Below are positions 7,950 through 15,644 of a DNA stretch of 64,000 bases, one piece after another. The stretch covers positions 62,001-126,000 of the forward strand of contig NZ_JAGFWR010000010.1 of assembly GCF_017599305.1 (NCBI RefSeq), given 5' to 3'. The notes beneath the pieces were generated by a model. The model did not search any database. It was not told where the DNA came from and saw only the letters and a program-made list of their open reading frames with translations. Source of the stretch: Micromonospora antibiotica (GTDB lineage Bacteria; Actinomycetota; Actinomycetes; Mycobacteriales; Micromonosporaceae). The translations under genes were made by a program, and so were the position numbers. The first letter of the stretch is position 1. Each line of letters begins with the position of its first letter.

Positions 7950-8036
7950 GTCCGAGTCCCGATCCACTCGGACAGGCCCCGCGTCGTGCTGCGCCTGTCC
8001 GTACCGTCGCCGGTCGGCGACAGACAGGACGAACCC
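7950..8036 (+). promoter_or_regulatory. Candidate erm attenuator: mutually exclusive hairpins that mask the RBS
   Basis: Four segments can pair in competing ways. GTCCGAGT (7950-7957) pairs with ACTCGGAC (7966-7973). CGGACAGGC (7969-7977) pairs perfectly over 9 bp with GCCTGTCCG (7993-8001). CCTGTC (7994-7999) pairs with GACAGG (8023-8028) around an inner 6-bp stem GTCGCC/GGCGAC (8006-8011 with 8016-8021). The last structure takes up the AGGA at 8026-8029, which is the best ribosome binding site for the GTG at 8037. Formation of 1:2 permits 3:4 (RBS hidden); formation of 2:3 frees the RBS. This is the logic of translational attenuation in erm genes. Confidence 0.6.
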
Positions 8037-8867
8037 GTGGCGCCCCGCCGAGACCGCACCACCGCACGCGACCGGTCCCGTCGCGTACTGTCCCAGAATT
8101 TTCTCGCCGACCCGGCCGCCGTGACGCGGATGGTCCGGGCGGCCGATACCGGCCCGGACGACCTGCTGCTGGAGGTGGGTGCCGGTCGCGGTCAGCTGAC
8201 CCGGCCGCTGGCCCGACGGTGTGGCCGGTTGATCGCCTACGAGGTCGACCCGACCGTCGCCCCCGAGTTGGCGGCGGTGTGTGCGGCGCTGCCACACGTG
8301 GCGCATCGGCAGGCCGACTTCCTGACCGTCGCGCCGCCCGACGAGCCGTTCGCCGTGGTCGGCAACATTCCGTGGTCGTTGACCGCGGCGGTGGTCCGCT
8401 GGTGCCTCGCCGCGCCCCGGTTGCGCGCGGCCACCCTGCTCACCCAGTGGGAGTACGCCCGCAAGCGGACCGGTGACCTCGGCCGGTGGAGTCGGTTGAC
8501 GGTGCTGACCTGGCCGGAGTACGACTGGCGGCTCGCCGGGCGGGTGCCGCGCACCGCGTTTCGTCCGGTGCCCGCCGTCGACGGGGGCATCCTGCGGATC
8601 GACCGTCGGCCGGAGCCGCTGCTGGCCGTGGCCGCGCTGCCCGCGTACCGGCGGATGGTGGAGCTGGGGTTCGGCGGGGCGGGCGGGTCGCTCGCGGCCT
8701 CGCTGCGGGCGGCCCATCCCGGCCGGCGGGTCGACGGTGCGCTGCGGGCGGCGCGGATCGACCCGGCCACCCCGGTCGGGCTGGTCTGGCCGGAACAGTG
8801 GTTGGTGCTGTTCCGGCTGTTGCACGCTGCCACCGCACCGGGCCGACCCGGTGACCGCCGGTGGTGA
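8037..8867 (+). CDS. erm: Erm-type 23S rRNA (adenine-N6)-methyltransferase
   Basis: The 276-residue enzyme methylates adenine in 23S rRNA (A2058 in E. coli numbering), blocking macrolide, lincosamide and streptogramin B binding. Visible motifs are the family opener QNFL (20-23), the SAM-binding loop LEVGAGRGQLT (about 45-55), and the catalytic NIPW (110-113), the Erm form of motif IV. It also has EYARKRTGDLGRWS and FRPVPAVDGGIL, both typical of actinobacterial Erm proteins. The GTG at 8037 has AGGA 7 nt upstream and gives a 19-residue basic N-terminus before QNFL, as in ErmE. A GTG at 7986 would add 17 residues and lies within the attenuator. KsgA/RsmA is unlikely because KsgA has N-L-P-Y and different flanks. 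Whether it mono- or dimethylates cannot be told. Confidence 0.85.
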   Translation: MAPRRDRTTARDRSRRVLSQNFLADPAAVTRMVRAADTGPDDLLLEVGAGRGQLTRPLARRCGRLIAYEVDPTVAPELAAVCAALPHVAHRQADFLTVAPPDEPFAVVGNIPWSLTAAVVRWCLAAPRLRAATLLTQWEYARKRTGDLGRWSRLTVLTWPEYDWRLAGRVPRTAFRPVPAVDGGILRIDRRPEPLLAVAALPAYRRMVELGFGGAGGSLAASLRAAHPGRRVDGALRAARIDPATPVGLVWPEQWLVLFRLLHAATAPGRPGDRRW

Positions 8868-8908
8868 GCGGGGCCGCCCGCTCTGGGCCCAGGTATCCGG
8901 GTGGGGGC

Positions 8909-9100
8909 TCAGGCGAGGGTGGTGAGGGCCTCGTTCAGGTCGGCCGGGTCCTCGAACTGCTCGGCGGGCAGCGCCCGCAGCAGTTGGAGCAGCTCGGTGC
9001 TCGCCCCGTTCTCCTGACCCCAGCGGACCAGGTCCTCGCGGGAGACCGGGTAGTCGAGCCCGGCCAGGTACTCCTGCAACTGCAACCCGGTGACGCTCAT
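8909..9100 (-). CDS. DUF2795 family small protein
   Basis: The 63-residue product (start MSVTGLQLQEYLAGLDYPVS, then REDLVRWGQENGAS) matches the DUF2795 family. These are short helical proteins with the recurrent Y-P pair followed by an acidic/aliphatic helix, ELLQLLRALPAEQFEDPADL. Function is unknown. The ATG at 9100 is the natural start. It is divergently oriented from the erythromycin-esterase homologue, with 93 bp between starts. Confidence 0.78.
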   Translation of the reverse strand: MSVTGLQLQEYLAGLDYPVSREDLVRWGQENGASTELLQLLRALPAEQFEDPADLNEALTTLA

Positions 9101-9193
9101 GCCGCCGGCTACCCGTTCCGCCCGCCGCCACACCGGCCGGTCCCGCCACACCATCGGCGGTTTGTCCGCCGACCCTGCCGGGTAGCCCCGCCC

Positions 9194-10450
9194 ATGCTGG
9201 TACAGCGGCTCGGTACGCCTAGCGACTTCGACCCCCTGCTGGAGCGGGTCCGGGACGCCCGCGTGGTCATGATCGGTGAGGCGACGCACGGCAGTTACGA
9301 CTACTACCGGTTGCGCGAGCAGCTCACCCGGCGGCTCATCGCCGAGCAGGGGTTCGACTTCGTGGCGGTGGAGGGGGACTGGCCGGACTGCGACCGGGTG
9401 CACCGGTCGGTGGTCGGCGCACCGGGTGGCGCCCAGGACCCCCGGACCGCGCTGGGACGGTTCACCCGCTGGCCGACGTGGATGTGGGCGAACGCCGAGG
9501 TGGACCGGTTCTGCCGGTGGCTGCGGGCGTGGAACCTGGAGCGTCCGGAGCGGGAACGGTCCGGCTTCCACGGGCTGGACGTCTACAGCCTCTGGGAGTC
9601 CATGCAGGCGATCTTCGACTATCTCGGTGAGGAGGACCCGAAGTCGATGGAGGCCGCCCAGGACGCGTACCGGTGCTTCGAGCCGTTCGGCCGGCGGGTC
9701 GAGGAGTACGGCGCGGCCAGCCGGTTCGTCTCGGCGCGCTGCGAGGAGGAGGTGATCCGGCTGTTGGCGCGTACCCGGGCACATGTCGCCTCGGACGGCC
9801 CGGACGCCTTCGCTGCCTGGCAGAACGCGGAGGTGGTGGCGGGGGCGGAGCGGTACTACCGGGCGATGGTGCACGGTGGGCCGGATTCCTGGAACGTGCG
9901 CGACACCCACATGGCGGACACCCTGGAGAGGTTGCTGACCCGCTACGGACCCGGATCACGCGGCATCGTGTGGGCGCACAACACCCACATCGGAGACGCC
10001 CGCGCCACCGACATGGCCGGCGACGGGATGGTCAACATCGGGCAGTTGGCCCGGGAACGGCTGGGCCGCGACGCGGTGGCGCTGATCGGCCTCGGTGGTT
10101 ACCAGGGCACTGTGGTGGCCGCCCCGCACTGGGGGTCACCGGCCGAGGTGATGACGGTGCCGCCGGCCCGGGAGGGTTCGGTGGAGTCGCGGCTGCACGA
10201 GCTGCTGCCGGAGCGGGCGGTGCTCGTCTTCGGTGGCCCCGACCAGCCCGACTGGGTCACCGGCACCGCCGACCACCGGGCCATCGGCGTGGTCTACGAC
10301 CCGACCTTCGAGCGCTGGGGCAACTACGTCCCGAGTCGGCTGGCCGACCGCTACGACGCCTTCATCTGGTGCGACACCTCCACCGCCCTGCACCCGCTAC
10401 CCACCCCCAGCACCGTAGCCGAACTGGAGACCTACCCCACCGGCCTCTGA
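9194..10450 (+). CDS. Erythromycin esterase family protein
   Basis: The 418-residue protein belongs to the erythromycin esterase superfamily, some members of which open the lactone ring of 14-membered macrolides by hydrolysis. The family's active-site residues are all visible: E29 and H32 in GEATHG, E60 in VEGDWPD, and H262 in WAHNTHIGDA. No signal peptide is present, so it acts in the cytoplasm. Many actinobacterial members have unknown substrates, and close homologues need not inactivate erythromycin. Its position 330 bp after an erm gene makes a macrolide role more plausible here. The ATG at 9194 is used; the frame is open further upstream but that part overlaps the DUF2795 gene on the other strand. 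Confidence 0.8.
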   Translation: MLVQRLGTPSDFDPLLERVRDARVVMIGEATHGSYDYYRLREQLTRRLIAEQGFDFVAVEGDWPDCDRVHRSVVGAPGGAQDPRTALGRFTRWPTWMWANAEVDRFCRWLRAWNLERPERERSGFHGLDVYSLWESMQAIFDYLGEEDPKSMEAAQDAYRCFEPFGRRVEEYGAASRFVSARCEEEVIRLLARTRAHVASDGPDAFAAWQNAEVVAGAERYYRAMVHGGPDSWNVRDTHMADTLERLLTRYGPGSRGIVWAHNTHIGDARATDMAGDGMVNIGQLARERLGRDAVALIGLGGYQGTVVAAPHWGSPAEVMTVPPAREGSVESRLHELLPERAVLVFGGPDQPDWVTGTADHRAIGVVYDPTFERWGNYVPSRLADRYDAFIWCDTSTALHPLPTPSTVAELETYPTGL

Positions 10451-10466
10451 GCCCCGCTCCCATGTG

Positions 10467-10535
10467 GATCATGGAGTTGTGGTGCCGGACGGAACGGGGC
10501 GAAAAACCCCGGGTCGGCACCACAACTCCATGATC
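10467..10535. terminator. 20-bp perfect inverted repeat between convergent genes
   Basis: GATCATGGAGTTGTGGTGCC (10467-10486) is exactly inverted at 10516-10535. The 29-nt centre contains a second stem, CGGGG (10495-10499) with CCCCG (10507-10511), around GAAAAA. It lies between the stops of the esterase gene and the MMPL gene and can end transcription from both sides. Its length and precision suggest a dispersed intergenic element rather than a simple terminator. Confidence 0.75.
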
Positions 10536-10542
10536 GGCAGGG

Positions 10543-12747
10543 TCAGACGTTGACCGGTTGCTTGTCGAGGTGGGCGCGGAGGCCCTCGCCCTCGATGTCG
10601 ACGTTGGGCAGGGCGCGGTCGAGCCAGCGGGGGAGCCACCACGCCCTGGTGTTCAGCAGGGACATCACGGCGGGGACGATGGTCATCCGGACCACGAAGG
10701 CGTCGATGGCGACACCGATCGCGAGCGCGAAGCCCATCGACTTGATCACCGGATCGTCGAGGAAGACGAAGCCCCCGAACACCGACATCATGATCAGCGC
10801 GGCGGCGGTCACCACCCGGGCCCCGTGCCCCATCCCGTTGATGGTGGCCTGCCGGGCCGTGTCACCGTGCACGAAGTCCTCCCGCATCCGGGAGACCAGG
10901 AACACCTCGTAGTCCATGGCCAGGCCGAACAGGATGCCGATCAGCAGGATCGGCAGGAAGCTGATCAGCGGGGCCGGGCTGTCCAGGCCGACCAGGCTGG
11001 CCAGGTGGCCCTGCTGGAACACCGCGACGGTGATGCCGAACGTGGCGGCCACCGTGAGCAGGAAGCCCAACGCGGCCTTCACCGGCACCAGGATCGACCG
11101 GAACACGAGCATCAGCAGCAGGATCGACAACCCCACCACCAGCAGCAGGTAGACCGGCATCGCGGCGGAGAGCTTCTCGGACACGTCGATGCCGATCGCG
11201 GTCACCCCGGTCAGCAGCACCTCGGCGTTGCCGACCGAGCCGACCCGGTCCCGGATGTCGTGGACCAGCGTCTCGGTGGCGGCGTCGGTCGGCCCGCTCT
11301 TCGGGATCACCCCGAGCAGTGCCGTCCGACCGGTCGGGTCGAGCTGCGGTGGGGCCACCGCCAGCACCCCGTCCGTACGCTGGATCAGCGCCGCGACCTG
11401 CGGCACGGCGGCTGCGGTGTCCTGCGCGGAGTCCGAGGTGACCACCACGGCGAGCCGGCCGGTGAAGCCCGGACCGAAGCCCTCCCGGATCAGGTCGGCG
11501 CTGGTGCGGGCCGGGCTGCCCACCGGGGCGGTGCTGGCGTCCGGCAGCGCGATCCGCATGTCCTGGGCCGGCAGGGCGAGCAGCCCGAGGCCGAGCAGGC
11601 CGACCAGGATGACCGGGATGCGCAGCCGGGTCACCCACTGCGCCCAGCGGAACCCGAACCCGGAGCGGTCCTCGGCGGCCGGCGCGGTCTCCACGGTCTC
11701 GACGGCCTCGACGGTCTCGGTGGCCGGGGCGGCCTTGCGCAGCCGGCGGGGCAGGACCCGGCGGCCGGCGAAACCGAGCAGCGCCGGGGCGAGGGTGATC
11801 GCCACCAGCACCGCCACGCTGACCGTGCCGGCGGCGGCCAGACCCATCACGGTCAGGAACGGGATGCCGACGACGGCGAGCCCGGCGAGCGCGATGACCA
11901 CGGTCGCCCCGGCGAAGAGCACGGCGGAACCGGCGGTGCCGACGGCCCGGCCGACCGCCTCCTCCGGGGTGAGTCCTTCGAGCAGGTGCTGCCGGTGCCG
12001 GGAGGTGATGAACAGCGAGTAGTCGATGCCGACCGCCAGGCCCAGCATCAGCGCCAGGATGGGCGCGGTGCTGGTCAACTGGACCGTACCGCTGAGGGCG
12101 AACAGGCCGGCCATCCCGACCCCGACGCCGATCAGCGCGTTCAGCATGGTCATCCCGGCCGCGACCAGCGAACCGAAGGTGACGATCAGGACGATCGCGG
12201 CGACCAGCACGCCCAACGCCTCGGTCGAGCCGACCTCCGGCTCGGAGTTGAGCACCTCACCGCCGGGGGCGATCTGCCAACCCTGCGCCTCGGCCTGCGC
12301 GCCGACCTTCTCGTACGCCTCGCGCTGCTCGGGGGTCACCTCGTCCCCGCCGGTGGCGAACTGCACCTGGATCAGGGCGTACCGGCCGTTGGGGGTGATC
12401 GCCTGGGACTGGTACGGGTCGACGGCGCCGACCACGCCGGGCAGCGTCGACGCCTCCTGGACGACCCCCTTGACGACGGACTGCCCCTCAGGGGTGGTCA
12501 ACTGGCCGTCGGCGGGCGCCTTCACCGCGATGGTGCCGGTGGCGCCGCTGGCTGCCGGGAACCGCTCGGCGAGCAGGTCCAACGCCTGCTGCGACTCGGT
12601 GCCGGGCATGGTGAAGTTGCTGGCTGTCGGGCCCTTCAGGGTGGCTGCGGCGATGCCGAGGCCGACGAGTACGACGAGCCAGACGGCGACGACGAGTCGC
12701 CGGCGGCGCAACGATGCCCGGCCTAGCCGGTACAGCAGGGTCGCCAT
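10543..12747 (-). CDS. MMPL family transporter
   Basis: The 734-residue membrane protein is an RND-superfamily MMPL exporter. An N-terminal membrane span (RRRLVVAVWLVVLVGLGIAA) leads into an extracytoplasmic loop, followed by a sterol-sensing-like bundle (YSLFITSRHRQHLLEG in the first half and YEVFLVSRMREDFVHG in the second, each with the conserved Asp-Tyr). An inner linker rich in Glu and Ala lies near residue 350. Such pumps use the proton gradient to export lipids, siderophores or drugs. It is the second gene of a tetR-mmpL operon with a 13-bp gap, and is likely repressed by that TetR protein. Substrate unknown. Confidence 0.88.
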   Translation of the reverse strand: MATLLYRLGRASLRRRRLVVAVWLVVLVGLGIAAATLKGPTASNFTMPGTESQQALDLLAERFPAASGATGTIAVKAPADGQLTTPEGQSVVKGVVQEASTLPGVVGAVDPYQSQAITPNGRYALIQVQFATGGDEVTPEQREAYEKVGAQAEAQGWQIAPGGEVLNSEPEVGSTEALGVLVAAIVLIVTFGSLVAAGMTMLNALIGVGVGMAGLFALSGTVQLTSTAPILALMLGLAVGIDYSLFITSRHRQHLLEGLTPEEAVGRAVGTAGSAVLFAGATVVIALAGLAVVGIPFLTVMGLAAAGTVSVAVLVAITLAPALLGFAGRRVLPRRLRKAAPATETVEAVETVETAPAAEDRSGFGFRWAQWVTRLRIPVILVGLLGLGLLALPAQDMRIALPDASTAPVGSPARTSADLIREGFGPGFTGRLAVVVTSDSAQDTAAAVPQVAALIQRTDGVLAVAPPQLDPTGRTALLGVIPKSGPTDAATETLVHDIRDRVGSVGNAEVLLTGVTAIGIDVSEKLSAAMPVYLLLVVGLSILLLMLVFRSILVPVKAALGFLLTVAATFGITVAVFQQGHLASLVGLDSPAPLISFLPILLIGILFGLAMDYEVFLVSRMREDFVHGDTARQATINGMGHGARVVTAAALIMMSVFGGFVFLDDPVIKSMGFALAIGVAIDAFVVRMTIVPAVMSLLNTRAWWLPRWLDRALPNVDIEGEGLRAHLDKQPVNV

Positions 12748-12760
12748 CAGATCCTTGTCC

Positions 12761-13351
12761 TCAATCCTGGTGTTGGTGGTCGGGAGTTGGCGGTGGTGCG
12801 GCAGTCACGAGGACCCGCTGGGCGACGGCCAGCAGGGCGGGACGCAGTTCCTCGTCGGGGATGTCGGCGAACGTGCCGCATCCCTCGGCGATGCCGGCGA
12901 GCAGGACCAGCGCGGCGACCCGCGCGTCCTGCCCACCGTCGGGGCCGGTCATCGCCTCGATCAGCCGTTCCGAGATGAGGTGGATGTGGGCGAAGGCCGG
13001 TTGGGCGAGCAGCTCCGGGAACTCCCCGCGCAGCAGCGCGATCTCGCCCCGGAACCGCACCGCGAGGTCGACGAAGCCCTCTGCCGCCGCCTGCTGCGCC
13101 GCCGCCCCGGTCAGCGCCGAGATCCGCTCGTCCAGCTCGCAGAGCACCGAGATCGGCCCGGCCATCAGCTCGGCGAGCAGGGCCTCCTTGCCGGCGAAGT
13201 GGTAGAGCACCGCCGCCTTGGAGCAGCCCACCTCGCGGGCGATGTCCTGCAACGAGGTGCCCTTGTAGCCGGTAACCGCGAACCGCCGGGCCGCCGCGGC
13301 GAGGATCTCACCGTGGGTGCGGGGGGTGCGCCGGATCATGCGTTCCAGCAT
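12761..13351 (-). CDS. TetR family transcriptional regulator
   Basis: The 196-residue regulator has an N-terminal helix-turn-helix (ILAAAARRFAVTGYKGTSLQ, then DIAREVGCSKAAVLYHF), the classic TetR DNA-binding domain, followed by an all-helical ligand-binding domain. It immediately precedes the MMPL exporter and is very probably its ligand-responsive repressor. Two identical palindromes lie directly before the start codon and are probably its operators, which implies autoregulation. Two starts are possible, ATG at 13351 or 13339; the first lies only 2 bp from the operator. Confidence 0.9.
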   Translation of the reverse strand: MLERMIRRTPRTHGEILAAAARRFAVTGYKGTSLQDIAREVGCSKAAVLYHFAGKEALLAELMAGPISVLCELDERISALTGAAAQQAAAEGFVDLAVRFRGEIALLRGEFPELLAQPAFAHIHLISERLIEAMTGPDGGQDARVAALVLLAGIAEGCGTFADIPDEELRPALLAVAQRVLVTAAPPPTPDHQHQD

Positions 13352-13353
13352 GC

Positions 13354-13388
13354 CTGACCGATCGGTCAGACACTGACCGATCGGTCAG
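13354..13388. promoter_or_regulatory. Twin palindromic operators for the TetR regulator
   Basis: CTGACCGATCGGTCAG occurs as a perfect 16-bp palindrome at 13354-13369 and again at 13373-13388, with the trinucleotide ACA between. Centre-to-centre distance is 19 bp. The location directly before tetR-mmpL makes them operators for that operon. Confidence 0.85.
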
Positions 13389-13431
13389 AGAAAGACGGTG
13401 GCGTTCGCCACAGGCCCGGTCCGCACCGCGC

Positions 13432-14007
13432 TCAGGCCCCGTCATGCCCCCGGTCGTACGCGGCCCGCGCCTGGCTGATCGCCGCCCGGTGCCGCTGTGC
13501 CCAGTCGGTCAGCGCCACCAACGGCTCGTACAGCTCCATCGCCATCGGGGTGGCGCGGTACTCGACCCTCGGCGGCACGGTCGGGTACGCCTGCCGGTGC
13601 AGCAGGCCGTCCCGCTCCAGGTTACGCAGCGTCAACGTGAGCATCCGCCGGCTGATCCCCTCGATGCCCCGCGCCAACTCGTTGAAGCGGACCGGCCCGG
13701 GGGAGGCGGCCAACAGGATGCCGATGCTCCACTTGCCGCCCACCCGGTCCAGCGCCTCCCGCAGCGTGCAGTCACCGTCCCGGCCCGCGCCGGCACACCC
13801 GGCACCATCCCGCTCCGCGCCACCCCGCTCCCGACTGTCGGGCCCGCCGCCGCCCTGCGCAGTTTCGTCCTGCTCGGCGTCGGAGTCCTGTTCAGCCTCG
13901 GACTCCTGCTCGGCGTCGGCATTGTCGCCGCTGTCCTGTTCGGCGTCGGTGTAGCCGTCGCCGTCCTGTTCCACGTCGGGGGTGCCGTCGTCGTGTTCCT
14001 GGGGCAC
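13432..14007 (-). CDS. HxlR family regulator with acidic repeat extension
   Basis: The 191-residue protein ends with a winged-helix HxlR domain of about 110 residues (CTLREALDRVGGKWSIGILL; RFNELARGIEGISRRMLTLT; VPPRVEYRATPMAMEL). The Cys of the canonical HxlR N-terminus is retained, which in several HxlR proteins senses electrophiles or thiol stress. In front of it is an unusual 78-residue acidic tail built of D-A-E-Q-D units (13850-13990). The GTG start at 14007 is strongly supported by AAGGAGG 6-9 nt upstream. The gene is divergent from the LigD-type polymerase gene, 112 bp away. Target genes are unknown. Confidence 0.82.
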   Translation of the reverse strand: MPQEHDDGTPDVEQDGDGYTDAEQDSGDNADAEQESEAEQDSDAEQDETAQGGGGPDSRERGGAERDGAGCAGAGRDGDCTLREALDRVGGKWSIGILLAASPGPVRFNELARGIEGISRRMLTLTLRNLERDGLLHRQAYPTVPPRVEYRATPMAMELYEPLVALTDWAQRHRAAISQARAAYDRGHDGA

Positions 14008-14119
14008 GGGGTGCCTCCTTCCACCGGTGTCATGGTCACAGACGACCCCTCGGTGACGGGTTCGGTGGCCGACCCGTGTCGGGGTTGCGCCGGGGCCGTG
14101 CGCCCGGGAGGGTGGGCGG

Positions 14120-15079
14120 ATGGCGGGGGCGCAGGAGACGCGGGACGGGGTCGGCCTGACCAACCTGGAGCAGCTGCTGCTCGCCGGTGACGAGGTGACC
14201 AAGCGGGACCTGGTCGACTACCTGGACACCGTGCACGACCACATCCTGCCCGGCCTGCGCGACCGGCCGCTGTCGGTGGTCCGGCTGCTGCGCGGGCAGG
14301 AGCCGTTCATGCAGAAGAACCTGCCGAAATACACCCCCGAGTGGGTACGCCGCACCGCGATCTGGGCCGAGACCTCGCACCGCCAGGTGTCGTACGCGCT
14401 CTGCGACGACCGGCGCACCCTGCTCTGGTTCGCCAACCAGCGGGCGATCGAGTACCACCCGGCGCTGGTCACCGCGACCCGGCCCGAGCAGCCCACCCAT
14501 CTCGTGCTCGACCTCGACCCACCCGAGGGGGACGCCTTCGCGGCGGTGGCCCGGGTCGCCGGGGCGGTCCGCCGGGCGCTGGCCGACGTCGGACTGGCCG
14601 GGGCGGTGAAGACCAGCGGCGCCAAAGGGCTGCACATCTTCGTCCCGGTGCACCCGGACACCACCGCCGAGGAGGTGGCCGCCGCCACCCGGGCGCTCGC
14701 CGTACACACCGAGCGCCTCGACCCGGAGTCCGCCACCACCGCCTTCATCCGGGAGGACCGGGGCGGTCGGGTCTTCGTCGATCCGACCCGGGCCGGCGGG
14801 GCGACCGTGGTGGCCGCGTACAGCCCCCGGCTGCGCCCCGGGCTGCCGGTGTCGTTCCCGGTGGGCTGGGACGACCTCGACACGATCAGCCCCGGGGACT
14901 TCACCGTGCGGACGGTCCCCGCGCTGCTCGGTGACCGCGACCCGTGGGCCGAGGCGATGCCCGCACCGCAGCGGCTCCCGGCCGACCTGGTCGCCGAGGG
15001 CCGCACCATCCCGGTGCCCCGGGTGCAGGCCATGCACGAGGGGAAACGCCGGGCCAGAGCCCGCCGCGAAACCCCCTGA
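14120..15079 (+). CDS. LigD-type DNA polymerase/primase domain protein
   Basis: The 319-residue protein is a stand-alone polymerase domain of the LigD/AEP family, which adds or fills in nucleotides at DNA ends in bacterial non-homologous end joining. The metal-binding D-x-D appears in LVLDLDPPEGD, and SGAKGLHIFVPV and GRVFVDPTRAGGATVVAAYS are conserved motifs of the fold. No ligase or nuclease domain is fused and no Ku gene lies in the window. It may work with Ku and a ligase encoded elsewhere, or in primer synthesis during repair. The ATG at 14120 follows GGGAGG. Confidence 0.87.
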   Translation: MAGAQETRDGVGLTNLEQLLLAGDEVTKRDLVDYLDTVHDHILPGLRDRPLSVVRLLRGQEPFMQKNLPKYTPEWVRRTAIWAETSHRQVSYALCDDRRTLLWFANQRAIEYHPALVTATRPEQPTHLVLDLDPPEGDAFAAVARVAGAVRRALADVGLAGAVKTSGAKGLHIFVPVHPDTTAEEVAAATRALAVHTERLDPESATTAFIREDRGGRVFVDPTRAGGATVVAAYSPRLRPGLPVSFPVGWDDLDTISPGDFTVRTVPALLGDRDPWAEAMPAPQRLPADLVAEGRTIPVPRVQAMHEGKRRARARRETP

Positions 15080-15275
15080 CCCGCCGCCTGCCCAGGATGG
15101 GCGGTGATCGGTTCCCGTGGCTGCCTGCCCGGCCCGGCGGTGACCGACTCTCGTGGGCCGGTATGGCGGCATCGCCGAGCCGTGACAACGGCACGAGGGC
15201 GACATTGAGTCGGTCAGCGCGGTGGCACAGACGCCCGCCACGGCCGCTGACGGCCGGACCTGGCCGGAGATACGA

Positions 15276-15316
15276 CGAAGGCCACTGATCGGGTTTACCC
15301 TGGTCGGCGGCCTTCG
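15276..15316 (-). terminator. Probable terminator of tRNA-Arg
   Basis: CGAAGGCC (15276-15283) and GGCCTTCG (15309-15316) form an 8-bp stem about 30 bp past the 3' end of the tRNA on the minus strand. The loop is long (25 nt) and no clear T-run follows, as is usual in these genomes. Confidence 0.5.
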
Positions 15317-15345
15317 TGTGCTGGTCTTGGCTTTCTTAGCAAGTG

Positions 15346-15417
15346 TGCCCCCGGCAGGATTCGAACCTGCGCCCCCGCCTCCGGAGGGCGGTGCTCTATC
15401 CCCTGAGCTACGGGGGC
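15346..15417 (-). tRNA. tRNA-Arg (anticodon CCG)
   Basis: A complete 72-nt cloverleaf can be folded on the minus strand. The acceptor stem is GCCCCCG/CGGGGGC with discriminator A, the D stem GCTC/GAGC, the anticodon stem CCGCC/GGCGG around loop CTCCGGA, a 4-nt variable loop, and the T stem GCAGG/CCTGC around TTCGAAT. The anticodon CCG (15382-15384) reads the common Arg codon CGG. The 3' CCA is not encoded. Confidence 0.96.
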
Positions 15418-15644
15418 TCAGCGACCTGAGAAGAGTAGCAAACCCCCTTCCGGATCACCGAATCGCCACCCGGCACCCCCCCGGTGCTGTCCGCTGACCT
15501 GCATGATCGTGACGCCGCGGAGCCACCCCGACCGCCATTGGTGGCGGGCGGAGCGTCACTGCCGGTGGTGGGGCGAGCCGTCACCGTTGGTGGTGGGACG
15601 CGCCGCCGGCAGGTGAGCCGTCACCGGCGGCCGGAGCGAGCTGG

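Noticed and set aside
7986-8867. erm start at GTG 7986, or the gene being ksgA
   Set aside because: The 7986 start lies within the hairpin region and has no ribosome binding site. NIPW and the EYARKRTG block fit Erm, not KsgA/RsmA.
10558-12726. A 722-codon plus-strand frame opposite the MMPL gene
   Set aside because: It is antisense to a clear transporter gene and its product is a charged His/Asp/Arg string without domain features.
15346-15417. tRNA-Arg as an integrated element attachment site
   Set aside because: No integrase gene and no second copy of the tRNA 3' end were seen on either side.
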